From Linanthus parryae (Eukaryota; Streptophyta; Magnoliopsida; Ericales; Polemoniaceae), in assembly GCA_023055425.1 (NCBI GenBank), contig JALGPY010000003.1, positions 22,131,001-22,195,000 of the forward strand: a stretch of 64,000 nt of DNA, given 5' to 3'. Of this stretch, positions 41,820 to 54,144 are shown in pieces. The notes beneath the pieces are model-generated. The model was not told the DNA's origin. It was given only the letters and a program-made list of their open reading frames with translations, and did not search any database. Within the stretch, counting starts at the first letter, position 1. The number at the start of each line of letters is the position of its first letter. A program made the translations under genes and the position numbers.

Positions 41820-42671
41820 CAGTAAAACCTCTATAAATTAATACTCGATAAATTAATAACTTCGATAAAATTAATAATCTGTTCGTTCCTAACTTGGGAC
41901 CAGTGAAAAATTGGACCACAATCGATAAAATAATAAGATAATAAGTTTTTTGAAATGCCAGTGTGCATATATTGGTCCCAACCAAACTATTAATTAATAA
42001 TTACTAAAAAAAATCAAATTCTATGATTGTCTAGTAAAAAATGAATTCATAGTCACTTGTTTTTTTCTTGAACTTCAAATCTATACCGATTTCATCTTTA
42101 AAAATCTTCATTTCACTTTCTCCACATTCGGGTACTTGGCTGGTTTGATATTGTTCCTTGACTAACTTTGAAATTGAAAGTTTTGTCAACTCACTTCACC
42201 AAATCTTGTTGAGTGCATCATTGGTGATCTATCTTATACTCGGATAAAAAATTTCTTTGTTGATTGTTCATGGTTGATTTTTGAACCCCTTGTAGTTTCA
42301 GAGCCATAGTCGATAGTTGATGTGATTTTAAAGTTTTTCAATGAACATTTTGTACTGATTAATTTTGTAACAATGGACCAACTTGTTTGTATCTGAACTA
42401 ACTTTTTTACTTATTAAAAACAATGGATTTAAAAAAATTAATTAATATGTAAATGTATATTCATAAAATGTGTCTTGGAACTTGTTTTTGTAATATAGTT
42501 TTCATCTCTAACTTGTATACTTTGTAACTATTACATTGGACTTGAAAATTTGAATGTCATACAAAAAATCTCTTTAAATTAATAAATTATTAATTTATCG
42601 ATATAATAATATATCGCTAAATTAATAAAATATCTTGGTCTTAACATTATTAATTTATAGATGTTTTACTG
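41820..42671. mobile_element. Emigrant-like (pogo-type) MITE with TA TSD
   Basis: The ends are CAGTAAAACCTCTATAAATT (left) and the mirrored CAGTAAAACATCTATAAATT (right), flanked by TA (41818-41819, 42672-42673). The CAGTAAAACCTCTATAAATT end is the one I remember for Emigrant/Lemi1 elements. At 852 bp it is longer than typical Emigrant MITEs, and no transposase frame is visible. It is absent from block A, so it inserted after the duplication. Confidence 0.85.
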
Positions 42672-42864
42672 TACTCAAATTGGAGGAAAAAAGAAAACAA
42701 TGGAAAAGGCCCAACCCACGAGTAACAAAACGACAGGCCCAACCGCTAACTACTCAAAAAAGCACAAAATTCTATTTTGTATTAACCCTAATTGGTGACA
42801 ACATCACTACATCAGTGAAACGTATTATATCCATTTTTGGCAAAAGCCGCCGAATTGCCCCTCT

Positions 42865-43262
42865 CGCCTACATGGCCAAGACCCTAAGCAAGAGACGTCT
42901 TCTTCTTTACTGATATCTTCACAGAGACACCAACAACAACCATAGGTTACGTGATACAGCGGAGGCTACTGGTATCTTCACAGGTACGATATTGATTCCA
43001 TTTTTTTTTTATTTTTTTTTATCTTACGGCAATCATAGAACTGGTTTATTTTCAGTAGTGTTTATTTAGCTTCAATCACCTGTCACTCACGTTTTCACCG
43101 ATCCTTTTCCTGACGCGTTCATTCAGTGACCTTTTTTGGGTGCCTTACTTGCAGATGGATCCGTAGGGTTTCCGGAAAGTCTTGGGATTTTGGTTTACTT
43201 CGACCGTGATTTCTCTGTATAATGATCATATTGATATTAGCACAAGCTCCTCGAGGTAAATT
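42865..43262 (+). pseudogene. 5' exon-like region of the A/B/C family, block B copy
   Basis: Partner of 15345-15710: CATGGCCAAGACCCTAAGC, CTTGCAGATGGATCCG at about 43149, and a donor-like GAGGTAAATT. The MDP frame is broken by a TAG early after the ATG. Confidence 0.45.
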
Positions 43263-43595
43263 TCCATCTTAGTCCATCGTTTCTAATTAAAAGTTAATGT
43301 GATTTTTTTTTGAGGAATACGTGACTTAAATTTTTTCAAAATGTGCAAATTTTTTCTGTGTGCCTTAATATCACCTAACAATATGTTAGTAGGATTATAT
43401 TTTATGTCCTAATAATTTAGGAGGATTCTCATGCGGCCGTGTGTTGTTTAAATCCTTCTATGTCTGGTTTGTTTGGTTTACCTGTTTGTAATTAGCATGG
43501 CATGCACATCTCCCACGTTGGGTACACATGTAAATGATGTGGTTTTACCTAGTGTATTTAAACTTACATTTTTTAAGAGCATGAGGTTCAGTCTT

Positions 43596-44235
43596 GTTGA
43601 AATACCCTGTTTTGAGAGTGTGGGTATTTTTGCGTGAAATACCCCGTTTTGTGGCTACGGGTACTTTTTGATGTTAGTATAACTTTTGTGGGGTCAATTA
43701 TCATTGTTATTAAGCGTTAGGGGTTAATTATGACTTTTACCTAAATTAATTGGTGTCTTTTAAGTAAACTAGGTGGTAGTGGTGTTTTTAACTTAAACTA
43801 GGGGGGTAAAAAGTGTCTTTACAACTGATATGTGTAAACTTCTACTGTAAATCGAATTCAAACCCGATTCTTTCATCTCCGTCGTGATCCTCTTCAAAAT
43901 CCTCACATACAACCTCTCCCTCTCTCTCACGGCAAATCAACTCTTTCTATCTCACGATCCCTCTCATTCTCTGCATTCATGGAACCTCCACCACCATTGT
44001 CTCTCTCTCTCTCTTGCGCGTTTCAGCCGTCCAGCAAGAAACAGGAGCAACGGCACAACCACTGTCCAGGTTCTTCTTCTCTTCTCTGTTCATCTTCTTT
44101 TTCTTCTTCTTCTTCGTGAACCATCACTCTCCCTCCCCCGGTTCTAGGAACCCCAAATCAGCAGCGGCCTTCATCTCCACCGCGTAATCTCTCAAATTTT
44201 TCCCTTCTCAAGTAATTATCAAGTCATTCGTATAA
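43596..44235 (+). mobile_element. Chromovirus-like LTR 5' fragment within block B
   Basis: Partner of 16031-16690: TGAAATACCCTGTTTTGAG, GTGTCTTTTAAGTAAACT, then a CT-rich leader (43905-44120). The 3' end is cut short, joining directly to sequence equivalent to 17430. Confidence 0.4.
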
Positions 44236-45107
44236 ATTTTTCCCACACATACCAATAGAATCACAACCACACCACCATCATACCAACATAATACCTAACT
44301 TTGTTGTTGTGGCTAAAATTCAATATGACACTCCGCACCAATTGACTACCGGCGTTAATTTAATTTACTCTGTTTTAGCCACATCAGCTTATTTAAGGGC
44401 TGCATTTGTCTTTTCCCTTACCATCTATCTTCGTCACTCCCTATCGCCACCAGCACCCCACCACTCACCGCCACCTCCTTCATCAATGACCACCACCATT
44501 ATTTTCCACAACTCATACCTATCCCCTCCATCAATGATCAAATCCATCCCCATTTCCAATACTGAAGCACACATAACCAAGGCCCATCATCAACAACCAA
44601 CGTTACCGAACACCTTCCCCTCCCCTAATCAACCACATAGACACCACAATCAATCCCAATCCTCCATTGAATCCCACAAGATTCCCTGTCCAACAACAAT
44701 ACGCCCACCAAAAATCACAACCAACCCTTCAATTAGCTCGACTGACCAACGATCCTCAACATTGCCCAAGACCACCAAATAACCATGCAGCCAATTAAAA
44801 ATAATTGAAAGATTTTTAAAATTTAAAATGGGTATAGGATAACCAAAACCGGAAACAAAACTAAACAAGCCGGGGATGTGGGTTTGCATATTTGTTGTTT
44901 GAAATTTTCTAAGTGTGTTGTATGACTATCTGAAAATCCCTATTAATTGTGAAGGGATAATTTGCTATGTGGCATACAACTTGTTAAGTCGTTCGTTTAT
45001 GTTATTAATATTGCATAATTACTCTAAGTTCCTAAGTTTATATCTGATGATTAATGAGTGTATACGTGGTTTAGAACATTTCTAAGACTTTTTCTTTCTT
45101 ATTTCAG
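44236..45107. other. Non-coding part of block B
   Basis: Matches 17430-18295 of block A. The long Pro/Ser/His frame at 44309-44782 extends past the stop seen in A only because of a point difference, and it has no motif. Confidence 0.5.
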
Positions 45108-45882
45108 ATGGCCGACCCACGCTTTCCAGCTCACCCTTCATACGTCCAGCCCGTGTTTCAGCCAGAAGACTCACCACTGCTCATGACTTAGTTGGAGGGC
45201 CAAGAGACCAGTAAGTATTATATCCGAGTGACAACACGGTGTTATGATAGGACATTGCCTTCTAAACGGACTCCCTAATACCCAACCATGGATATGGGTG
45301 AAGGATGTACCAGCCAGAGCAGGAGTCTATAGCACAGTACTGCGCCTATATGAGAGATATATGTGTTGCATGGGGCCATTTCGACGACCGACATAGTCAC
45401 CCTTTGACCATTTGCTATTTCATACTCTGAGGATTGTCAGATGTGCACCATTGGAGGAACTTGAGGCACTAGTACCGTGATGTACTAGTTTGGAACGCAT
45501 GGGGGGAGGCTGTACCGAATGAATCTAGGTACAACCACCGTGGGCATAACATCTACGAGATTAACCCACTTGAGATTCGGGGACGTATGGAGGAATTGGC
45601 AGCGCAAGCCATACAGCAGGAGACGCCGAGCACCATGAAGGAGAAGGCGAAGATGGCGAAGCATTGGGAATGGACGAGGAGCAAGCGAACATGGACTTGT
45701 ATGAGGACCAAGGGGATGAGCAAGATCAAGTTGGAAACCAAAATTAGGCTGCACAAGAAGAATTTATAGATTGGGACATGGATGAAATTTATGAGATTGA
45801 CGAGATTGAACATGAAGAAAACAACAAAGTGGAAGAGATTGAGATTGACGCCGCTGATATCGAGTTCATGTTCACCACTTAG
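45108..45882 (+). pseudogene. Unidentified pseudogene, block B copy
   Basis: Partner of 18296-19154 with the same ATG after TTTCAG and the same early TAG after the LLMT segment, so both copies were already dead at duplication. It lacks about 50 bases around the WSFSNLGDD segment, about 24 near the EEAAQ segment, and the terminal tandem repeat of A. Confidence 0.6.
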
Positions 45883-46492
45883 GTTGCCATTTATCGCATT
45901 TCTTTTATCAGTTTATCGCATTTCTTTTATCACGAGAATGAACGTTTAGCTTATTTTAGAAGATGCTATTTCCTTTTTGGGATTGAGTTGTTTCTTTTTA
46001 TCATTTAAGTTTGTTATTTAGTTTATTTGATGGGTGGATTATGTGGATTATTCAGTGGTTCTTGAATTCGTCAAAATCAATCCCAAGTGGCATAAAAACT
46101 GTTAGGGTTCTTGGATTGACCCCCCCCCCCCCCCGAAAAAAAAAAATTGCATCTGCTGTTTCTGTGCTTTTGCGACTTCTGATGCCATTGTTCTTTCCGT
46201 TTTTCTTCTTTGAATATTGATCGGTTCTCTCTTCTCTTTTATGAGCATAGGGGGGTTTGGGCAGAGAAAGCAAGGGAGCTCAACGAGTGTTTGCACCCCA
46301 GTTCTAAATCAGCCCCCAAAACAGGGGATTAAAGGTAGTTCCTCTTGATTTTTTTCCTCTTGTCGGATGGTTGTTAATCGTTGGAATTTACTGTTTTAAG
46401 TTTGGACTTTTAACCATCATAAATTTTTGGAGAACGAATAAACCCCGTTATTTTTTTGTGGGGATTTCTTCATAAAATTATTTCCTTGTCAG

Positions 46493-46677
46493 GAGCTCTA
46501 AGTTTAGAAGGCACCATTACCGATGGCTGCACGTCAGTTGGGAAGAGAAGGCATCTGGAATCCATCGACAAAAATGGACCATGTGAAGGAAAAAAGATAA
46601 CGATCAAGGGAAAGAGGCCTGTAAAAGAGAAAGAAAACAAAAGAGTGAAGGGAAAGAGAAAAGGATAGCAGACTAAG
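46493..46677 (+). pseudogene. Basic exon of the A/B family, block B copy
   Basis: Encodes GALSLEGTITDGCTSVGKRR and KKITIKGKRPVKEKENKRVK, then has an in-frame TAG near 46666. The border AAG/GTAATAC is kept. Confidence 0.5.
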
Positions 46678-47907
46678 GTAATACATCTTTGGTTGCTCAT
46701 AATTACTCTACTACCGGTAATCTTTATTTCTCCCTACTTAGTAAGTGAATCGTATATTAATTCCGTTTACTATTTGACAGCTCACTCTTAAATGCTCTCA
46801 CCTGCCACTTTTTACTTCAAGGTGCAGCCTTAGTAATGGGGTTTGAGATTATTTTTAGTTTTATACTTTGTAGCTTCAACCAGAACTAATGTAAACGAAG
46901 GATGCAAACTTCTCCCTACGTTTTTTGTTGTTCGTAGTACTACCTTAAGATTAATAATTGATGTAGTTTAGTTGTGCCATACTTGGTCTGTTGATGTCTT
47001 CTACAAAATTATGTGTTCATCAACCTATTTGGGAGCTGAGAATTGAAAAATGCTGACCTCTTACAAGTAAATTCCTTCTATTAGGCTCCCTTTTAAAATG
47101 CTACTTCAAATGTAAGAACCAGCAAAGGCGACATACTGCTTATCGAATTGGTAGAGATACATCCCTGATGTAATGACTTGTACTTAAATGCTCTTTAATA
47201 GAACTACCACATCCGAACTGGAGAGTTTAGCAAGAGTAAACATCTTCAGGAGTATGGAAACTTATTTTACGTAGTATTTGAAATGCAAGAAGCAGCAGAG
47301 GCAACTAACTTCGAAAGATATTAAATCGGTAGAGATACACATGTGAACCGCAACTATCTACCCTGTCTGATTCATACTGGGTTGGTTAATCTGTAACTTT
47401 TTGTTTGGAAAAAGATGCAATTGGTTAAATGGTTGCTGATCTCAGACCGGTTTGGGGCAGCCTGCTCTTGCGAATTTTGTTTGCCAGGAAAGGAAAATTT
47501 GGATGCATGATGACAGATCACATTGGTGTAATTTCTAGTTAGTTAAAGCGTTAATTGCAATGGTTTTCATCAGATTTTGATTAATTATTATGGAATTGTG
47601 AATTTACTAGTGTAGGTTCATGCAGATTCAAACTTATCCTGTGTTTTCTTTGCCAATTTGGTGATCAGAAACAAAGTTTTGACATTTGGGTATATCAGAA
47701 AAGATACGAGTCTGCATATAATACCAATTGTCGAACATAAACTATTCATAAGTAACGATTACGTCGTATACTGTTTTTGTTTGTTGTATATTTCAGATTT
47801 ATTACGCTAAACTATTGTTATTTATTAAGCTTACTTTAATCTGTTTTTGTTTGTTGTATATTTCAGCTTTATTAAGATAATCCATTGTTATCCATCGTAT
47901 ATTTCAG
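46678..47907. other. Intron-like stretch of block B
   Basis: Collinear with 19946-21310 apart from small indels and the missing AACCGG-rich patch. No coding content. Confidence 0.5.
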
Positions 47908-48149
47908 GTTTAGGAAACTTGGAGGACATGTTCACTATAAAATTGCATCATGGAGGTTATGTGCAACACACTCTAAGAGTTGTATACAACGAAGGACAAG
48001 TAAGCTACATTGACCTTCGGGATTGTGAGAGGTTTGGTCTTCTTGAGTTGAACTACCTGCCCAAACACATGGGGTACAATCACTATTTACTACAAGAAAC
48101 ATGGGTTGAGGATAATCAGCCCTATTGTATCTTGGCTGTGATAGCCTAG
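47908..48149 (+). pseudogene. PB1-like domain exon, block B copy
   Basis: After the acceptor ATATTTCAG the frame is open to TAG at 48147: LGNLEDMFTIKLHHGGYVQH, VVYNEGQVSYIDLRDCERFG, LLELNYLPKHMGYNHYLLQE and DNQPYCILAVIA. This preserves more of the plant PB1-like domain than block A and lets the A deletion be seen. No downstream transposase domain is found in the block. Confidence 0.72.
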
Positions 48150-48540
48150 TATTAATGAAAGTTCTAATTTTCTTAAGAAAAAGTATGTAAATTAATACAG
48201 TACATTGAATTGTTTAAATTGAAGCTCACTTTGACAAATTGTGAGCTTCAGTTTGAACATTCCAAATGTTGATGAATCAGTGTATATATATGGCTGAAAT
48301 GTAGGAAATTCACAAAAAAGAAAAAAACACAATTATACCGTCGTCTAATAAATTACAAAGATGGTCAATGAAGCATAATACTACAGTTTGATCAGACATA
48401 GTAAAAGTATATAGGAATGTGTATGTCAACTTTGATTATCCGATGGTCGCCAAAATCTTTCGTTTTACAATGCAATGGTTTGAACTACCTTAATAAAAGA
48501 ATTTACATAGGTTGGCACAATATAATTACACAATGGTAAA

Positions 48541-50648
48541 AAAGAATTTACATAAGTTGTATTGAGAAAGTAGATATTCAAAGAGGCACGCGTGGAGAGG
48601 TGAGACGCACCGATAATAAGATGGCATACTTCTTTGAAGATGTAAAAAAACCTCAGTCACTACATCAAACCCTATACCAACTACAAAAAACCCAAAATTG
48701 AAGCTAAATAGTCCACCAAACAACAATGCAAGCAGTAAAAGCACCCCTATAAACCGGTGTGACAAAACATTACAAATATCATGACGACCTACACCACCTA
48801 ACAGAAAGAACCGAACACAAAAAACGCAACAACTTGAGGGCAAGCAATTGGCGCGAGACCGCCCAAATCCCACAAACCACCGGTAAATTAACACAACAAA
48901 CAACCATAATTGTCAACATCACACAAACACCTCTGCAGAAAACCCAATAATTGTTAGTTGAGCAGAATATCCTTTTTCAATTTTTGGTGGCGTTTTGTCA
49001 AATGAGTATGATATAATCTATATTTATATAATAAATAAAAGCAGAGAAGTGCTCACATTGCACAAAAATACGACACATGTCTTCTCATATTCAATATGAC
49101 ATTTACATGTGTCGTGCTTATTTGGACTACAACCAATTAAAATCCGCCATATAATTGCCAAGTCATGTTATTACTACTAAATTATGACATATTATAATCT
49201 AATTAATACAAGTAATAACCACCATTGTAATTATATGTAAATGCTAGACCGTTCTGTTTGACTATTCATTAATGCACTATATTTAATCAATAATTTTTTG
49301 TAGTATAATAAAATAAAAAACTATCATAGTTGTCAAACATAATTGACAATGAATATAAACTATTTCAGTTGTTATTTCAGTATGTATGTTGTTTTTTCTT
49401 CTTCGACCAGTTAATCTTTTCCTTTCAACTTTTTTCCCTTCCACTTCTCCATTATACTAGCTCTTTAATATAAATTATCATTTTTTTAGAGGAATAAATT
49501 ATCAAATTTTAGATTAGTTTCTCCATTATTTAATTTGCAAAATGTTTTGTAATCTATGTAATACTTTAGATTATCATTATTAATTATAATTACGTAGACT
49601 TTTTGTTAGAATTAATCTAGAATTTCATGCAATGTTGCCCATGAAACATTCTTTAAAAGGTTTTTTACAGAAATTTCATAATAAAAAAATCTAAATTACA
49701 GACAAAATAACTATTATGGGCCTTCAAACATTTTGTTTACATCAATATCTTGCAGACACACTATTTTTTTTACAGATTCCAATCATTTTATATGTGTATG
49801 GACTTCACAATATCTTGCACCATTTTATCGAATCAAGTCGAGCATGCGATGTTTTTAAATATTATAAATCTTGAGATTTTTAAAACTTTACATCTAATTT
49901 CATGCAAAAGAATCATAATATTACCCAAATATTTTTAACCTCCCTTTTAGCTCATACGATAAATTTATACAATGATTTTAGATTTTTTTACTGTTTAGTA
50001 AAATTAGTTGTAAGGTGGATGTATCATTATATTGCATATAATTAGTTACGTGAAGGTAATCTATCTTTATGATAGATTTTTGTATTTTTTATAAATATAC
50101 ATAAAAAGCGAAACAGAGTTTGAGAAAATGAGTAGAGTGAAGTCCTTCTGTTAGGTGATGATACTAGAGATGGCGAGTACTTCCAGCCCATGTTAGTACT
50201 TTTCTTGATTTTTTTTTGTAGTTGGTAAGGTTTTATCTCCTCCAAGATTTTTTACGAGTTGAGAGTTCGATTACTTTAATAATATGCAAAGTCTATACCT
50301 CCGACATCCGTATAGGCTAACAAAAGTAAAAAGACTACAGTGAAATTCATGAACATATTCCTTCATCTTTAAATTGTTAGGCTTATTTTCTAATATAGAT
50401 GTAAAGGAATTAAAGGATGAAAGAAGTGTTACCAAATAATTACATAAGTATATAAAATCAGTAAATAACTTTATAACATATGTACGATATAAGTTTGGGA
50501 TGATGGCTTTTTATTTCTTTGATACAAATAATGACCAAGAATGAAATAAGATAAACCCTCGGTAACTAAAAATAATAAAGTATAATTTTAGTCCAAATAA
50601 AATGACAAGGAAAGAACAAGGAATTATGTAAGAAAATTAAAACAACTC
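48541..50648. other. AT-rich spacer between block B and the palindrome
   Basis: No gene is supported. TCTATATTTATATAATAAAT at about 49017 again recalls a Helitron-like 5' start. An inverted pair ACGACACATGT / ACATGTGTCGT lies at about 49070-49113. The 125-codon minus-strand frame at 48526-48903 has no recognisable motif. Confidence 0.45.
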
Positions 50649-50829
50649 TTTCTTCCCGAGACAAACATTTTTCTTTCTATCTAACATTAAAGGACGAACT
50701 TTTAAAATGCATTAACCTTGGTTGTGATCCTCCTTCCAAACATCTTTCACATAACCAAGAAAACGAAAAAAGAAACATCTCAGCCACCATGTAAGAAAAA
50801 GGGAGAGTAAATTAAAATGCCAAATAAAA

Positions 50830-51557
50830 ATATTTATTTACACTGATAGTTTTTATGAATCAAACTGCGTGTTCTCTTGCGCCAAAGGTCGTTAACCTCC
50901 TCAGAAGTACAATTGCTACGAGGCCTGTTGTAGGTTTTGATCAACTTAGGACCATTCACCTTTCTTATGGCCTTTTTTCTGTCTATGTAAAACTGCATGC
51001 AGGAAAAATACGGCCTATTGTAAGCAATTCTTTTGCGGGCCAATGTCAATGCGCGACATCGATGTATAGCACCCTCTGGACCTTCGGATTTACTGGCAAG
51101 GCTTTCATAGAATAAGTAATTATGCTGCAACACATAAAACTTTATTTAACAAGTGCTTTTCTGCGAGTGACTTATATGTGTAACGTCATAAAAGATTCAC
51201 CACCTTTATCTCATTGTTGTCTTAGAAGCTTTTCAGATCATCCACTCTTGGGAAGGAAATATCATGGGTTAGGTTTGAATCCATAAAGCTTTAAACCTTC
51301 TATTATAAGTGAAAAGGTTGCCTCCTCTGTAGGAGGACTCATGATATGAATTGGATTCTCAAGTCCCTTCAATCTTTTAAGGAAAAAAAAAACCTGCAAC
51401 ACGAAACCACATTTTAATATCAATAATGAGCAAGAAAGTGATGGGGTATGTAAAACAAGACATAGTATACATATTAAAAATTAGAACACACATACACTCA
51501 GGAAAAAAATATCCCCACAAAAAACATGGTGTCTTCTTCTCCGCATTGGTTTTTAAC

Positions 51558-51602
<45 letters not shown>

Positions 51603-52270
51603 AAAAGAGTTAGTCATCACAGCATATAAAGCTGATCCCCATGCAATTTTGTTTAACTAGTCAATATTTTCGACATAGGCGAGATAGTTTGGGAAAACTT
51701 TTTTGTTGCCAGATTGACCAATCATTGTACCTATCAAGCTTAATATGAAAATAGGTAGCATATTTTTGTAAATAAAAAATACCATAAGCATTTGATATTT
51801 TATACCAATGATGATCAGGGTGTATGCATTGACTTTTTGATCAACACTCCAATTTCCTCTTTCATCCTCAACGATATTTCTTAACCAACTAATCAGAATA
51901 CCATTTTCAACGCTTGTCGGATAACTACCAAAAAGAGATTCACACTCTCTTTCAGCCTTCATACCTCTATTGTAGACGATCAGTTTTCCGTCTTTCGGAA
52001 GCTCGGTAATGTAGTTAACATCCTGTAAAGTGAATACTAATCTCTTGTCTCCTAAAAGAAATCACCCATCATAATATCGACATCAGGCTGTTCATAACAC
52101 AATATGATCTCCTTCAAAAATTCAAGATTTGCCACCCCAAGATGTTTTTTATTTGCCACCCTAACTGATTGAACAAAAGTATGAAGATTGCCAAGAATGT
52201 ATCATTTATCTGAGTCTAACAGCTTCGGAAACAGAAACTTCGATCAGGTTAGTGTAGTGAGAGTCATTTG
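50830..52270 (-). pseudogene. Plant-mobile-domain-like gene, left palindrome arm
   Basis: Minus-strand exon pieces: NYITELPKDGKLIVYNRGMK into AERECESLFGSYPTSVENGI, ISWLRNIVEDERGNWSVDQK-VNAYTLIIIG (52030-51810); after an intron, SGNKKVFPNYLAYVENID (51712-51657), then NKIAWGSALYAVMT; a terminal exon DYLFYESLASKSEGPEGAIH and RCRALTLARKRIAYNRPYFS ending near the LWRKRTRSLIHK segment (51120-50834). The Y..IIIG - P.YL....ID - AWGSA progression resembles the plant mobile domain (aminotransferase-like). Some frames are broken, and a 41 bp poly-T lies in the coding-side arm at 51560-51600. Confidence 0.55.
51560..51600. repeat. 41 bp poly-T run in the left arm only
   Basis: The mirrored place in the right arm (about 53100-53115) has no poly-A, so the run expanded after the palindrome formed or is a sequencing artefact. 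The Lys/Phe-rich frames across it are artefacts. Confidence 0.85.
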
Positions 52271-52334
52271 TCTGTCAAAAGAAAATCTATAAAAGATTTC
52301 AAATTGACATATAAAATCATCATCTACATCTAAG

Positions 52335-52357
52335 GGTATCTAAAATTTATATGCCAG
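52335..52357. other. Palindrome loop
   Basis: The 23 bp asymmetric centre between perfectly mirrored arm ends. Both gene copies point away from here, so any shared promoter would lie at or near this centre. Confidence 0.8.
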
Positions 52358-52439
52358 CTTAGATGTAGATGATGATTTTATATGTCAATTCAAAATCTTT
52401 TATATATTTTCTGTTTACAAGCCAACGACAACTCTCACT

Positions 52440-53815
52440 ACACTAAAATGAGCGAAGTTTTTGTTTCCGAAGATGTTAGACGGAAGATAAATGATACAGT
52501 CTTTCGCAATCTTCTTAATCTTGTTCAATCAGTTAGGTGGAAAATAAAAAACATCATAGGATGGCAAATCTTGAACTTTTGAAAGAAATCATATTGTGTT
52601 ATGAACAACCTTATGATCGATATAATGATGGGTGGTTTCTCTTATAAGAGACAAGAGATTAGTATTCATTTTACAGGATGTTTACTATATTACCGAGCTT
52701 CCGAAAGACGGAAACCGATCGTCTACTACATAAGATATGAATGCTGAAAGAGAGTGTGAATCTCTTTTTCGTGATTATTCGACAAGCGTTAAAAATGGTA
52801 TTCCGATTAGTTGGTTAAGAAATCTCGTGGAGGATGAAAGAGCAAATTGGAGTGTTGATCAAAAAGTCAGTGCATACATCATGATCATCATTGGTATAAG
52901 ATATGAACTGCTTATGATATTTTTTCTTTAAAAGAATGTTAATTATTTTCATATTAACATTGATATGTACAATGATTGATCAGTCTAGCAACAAAAAAAA
53001 ATTCCCAAACTATCTCGCCTATGTCAAAAATATTGACAAGGTAAACAAAATTGCACGGGGATCAGCTTTATATGTTGTGATGACTGACTCCTTTTAAAAG
53101 GGAACTGTTAAAAACCAATGCGGAGAAGAAGACGCAATGTACTTTTTTATGGGGACATGTTTTCTTTGAATGTATGTGTATTCAAACTTTTAATATTTAT
53201 AATCTGTCTTATTTTACATACTCCACTTTCTTGTTCTCATTATTGATATAAAATATTGCTTCCGTGTTGTATGTTTTTTTCCTTGAAAGATTGAAGGGCC
53301 TTGCTAATCCAATTCATATCATGAGTCTTCCTATAGAGGAGTTAACCTTTCCACTTATCCATAGGTGGTTTTAAGCTTTGCTGAATTCAAAGAAAACCCA
53401 TGATAGTTCCTTCCCAAGAGTGGATGATCTGAAAAGTTTGTAAGACAACAATGAGATAGAGGTGTTGAATCTTTTATGATACTACACATGTAAGTCACTC
53501 GCAGAAAAAGCACTTGTTAAACAAAGTTTTATGTATTGCAGCTTGATTACTTATTCTATGAAAGCCTTTCCAGTAAATCAGAAGGTCCAGAGGGTGCTAT
53601 ACATCGATGTCGCGCATTGACATCGGCCTGCAAAAAAATTGCTTACAATAGGCCGTATTTTGCCCGCGTGCAGTTTTACGTAGACAGCCAAAAGGCCATA
53701 AGAAAGGTGAATGGTCTTAAGATGATCAAAACCTACAACATGCCTCGTAGCTATCATACTTCTCAGTAGGTTAACGGCCTTTGGCGCAAGAGAACACACA
53801 GTTGATTTATAAAAA
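52440..53815 (+). pseudogene. Plant-mobile-domain-like gene, right palindrome arm
   Basis: Mirror copy on the plus strand: MNAERECESLFRDYSTSVKN, ISWLRNLVEDERANWSVDQK-VSAYIMIIIG (52737-52893); a GT-AG intron of about 86 bases to 52982; then SNKKKFPNYLAYVKNIDKVN and KIARGSALYVVMTDSF (Trp of AWGSA changed to Arg); terminal exon LDYLFYESLSSKSEGPEGAI, RCRALTSACKKIAYNRPYFA (53541-53769), ending at a TAG where the left copy has an open codon. Early exons (52449-52690) are frameshifted. Plant mobile domain proteins occur both as host genes and inside transposons. Confidence 0.55.
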
Positions 53816-54144
53816 CTATCAGTGTAAATAAATATTTTTATTTAGCATTTTAATTTACTCTCCCTTTTTCTTACATGGTCGCTGAGCTGTTTCTTTTTTC
53901 GTTTTCTAGGTTATGTGAAAGATGTTTGGAAGGAGGCTCACAACGAAGGTTAATGCATTTTAAAAGTTAGTCTTTTAATGTTAGGTAGTAAGAAAAATGT
54001 CTGTCATGGGAAGAAATACCACTGTAAATTGGGCATGTAAATACTTATTTGGGTTCCCTTTTCTATGAATTTTTACAACTAAAGTTAGTGTGAACCTACA
54101 ACTAAATGTCAACGGTTGGGATGTTTGGTTGAAAATATCGTTGA

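Larger units (their letters stand above)
40799..48540 (+). repeat. Duplicated block B (direct copy of block A)
   Basis: See block A (15037-23540). Homology starts at about ATCACATC and GTAAGTTTGAAGTTGAGTCA. Block B carries two insertions missing from A, near its 5' end (40841-41786 and 41820-42671), and lacks A-specific segments. The pseudogene exons at 45108, 46493 and 47908 match those of A. Confidence 0.85.
50649..54016. repeat. 3.4 kb palindrome (inverted repeat with 23 bp loop)
   Basis: The left arm 50649-52334 is mirrored by the right arm 52358-54016. Anchor pairs: TTTCTTCCC/GGGAAGAAA at the outer ends; ACACTGATAGTTTTTAT / ATAAAAACTATCAGTGT; CATCTACATCTAAG / CTTAGATGTAGATG at the centre. 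The arms differ by scattered substitutions and small indels, so it is neither an assembly mirror nor brand new. No target-site duplication is seen at the outer ends (AAACAACTC versus TACCACTGT). Each arm carries one copy of a plant-mobile-domain-like gene reading outward. Confidence 0.92.

Noticed and set aside
48526..48903. 125-codon minus-strand frame rich in Phe, Gly and Leu
   Set aside because: No family resemblance, no splice or promoter context, and it lies partly in CACTA-like remnant sequence.
51377..51629. Lys-rich and Phe-rich frames across the poly-T run
   Set aside because: Produced by the 41 bp homopolymer.
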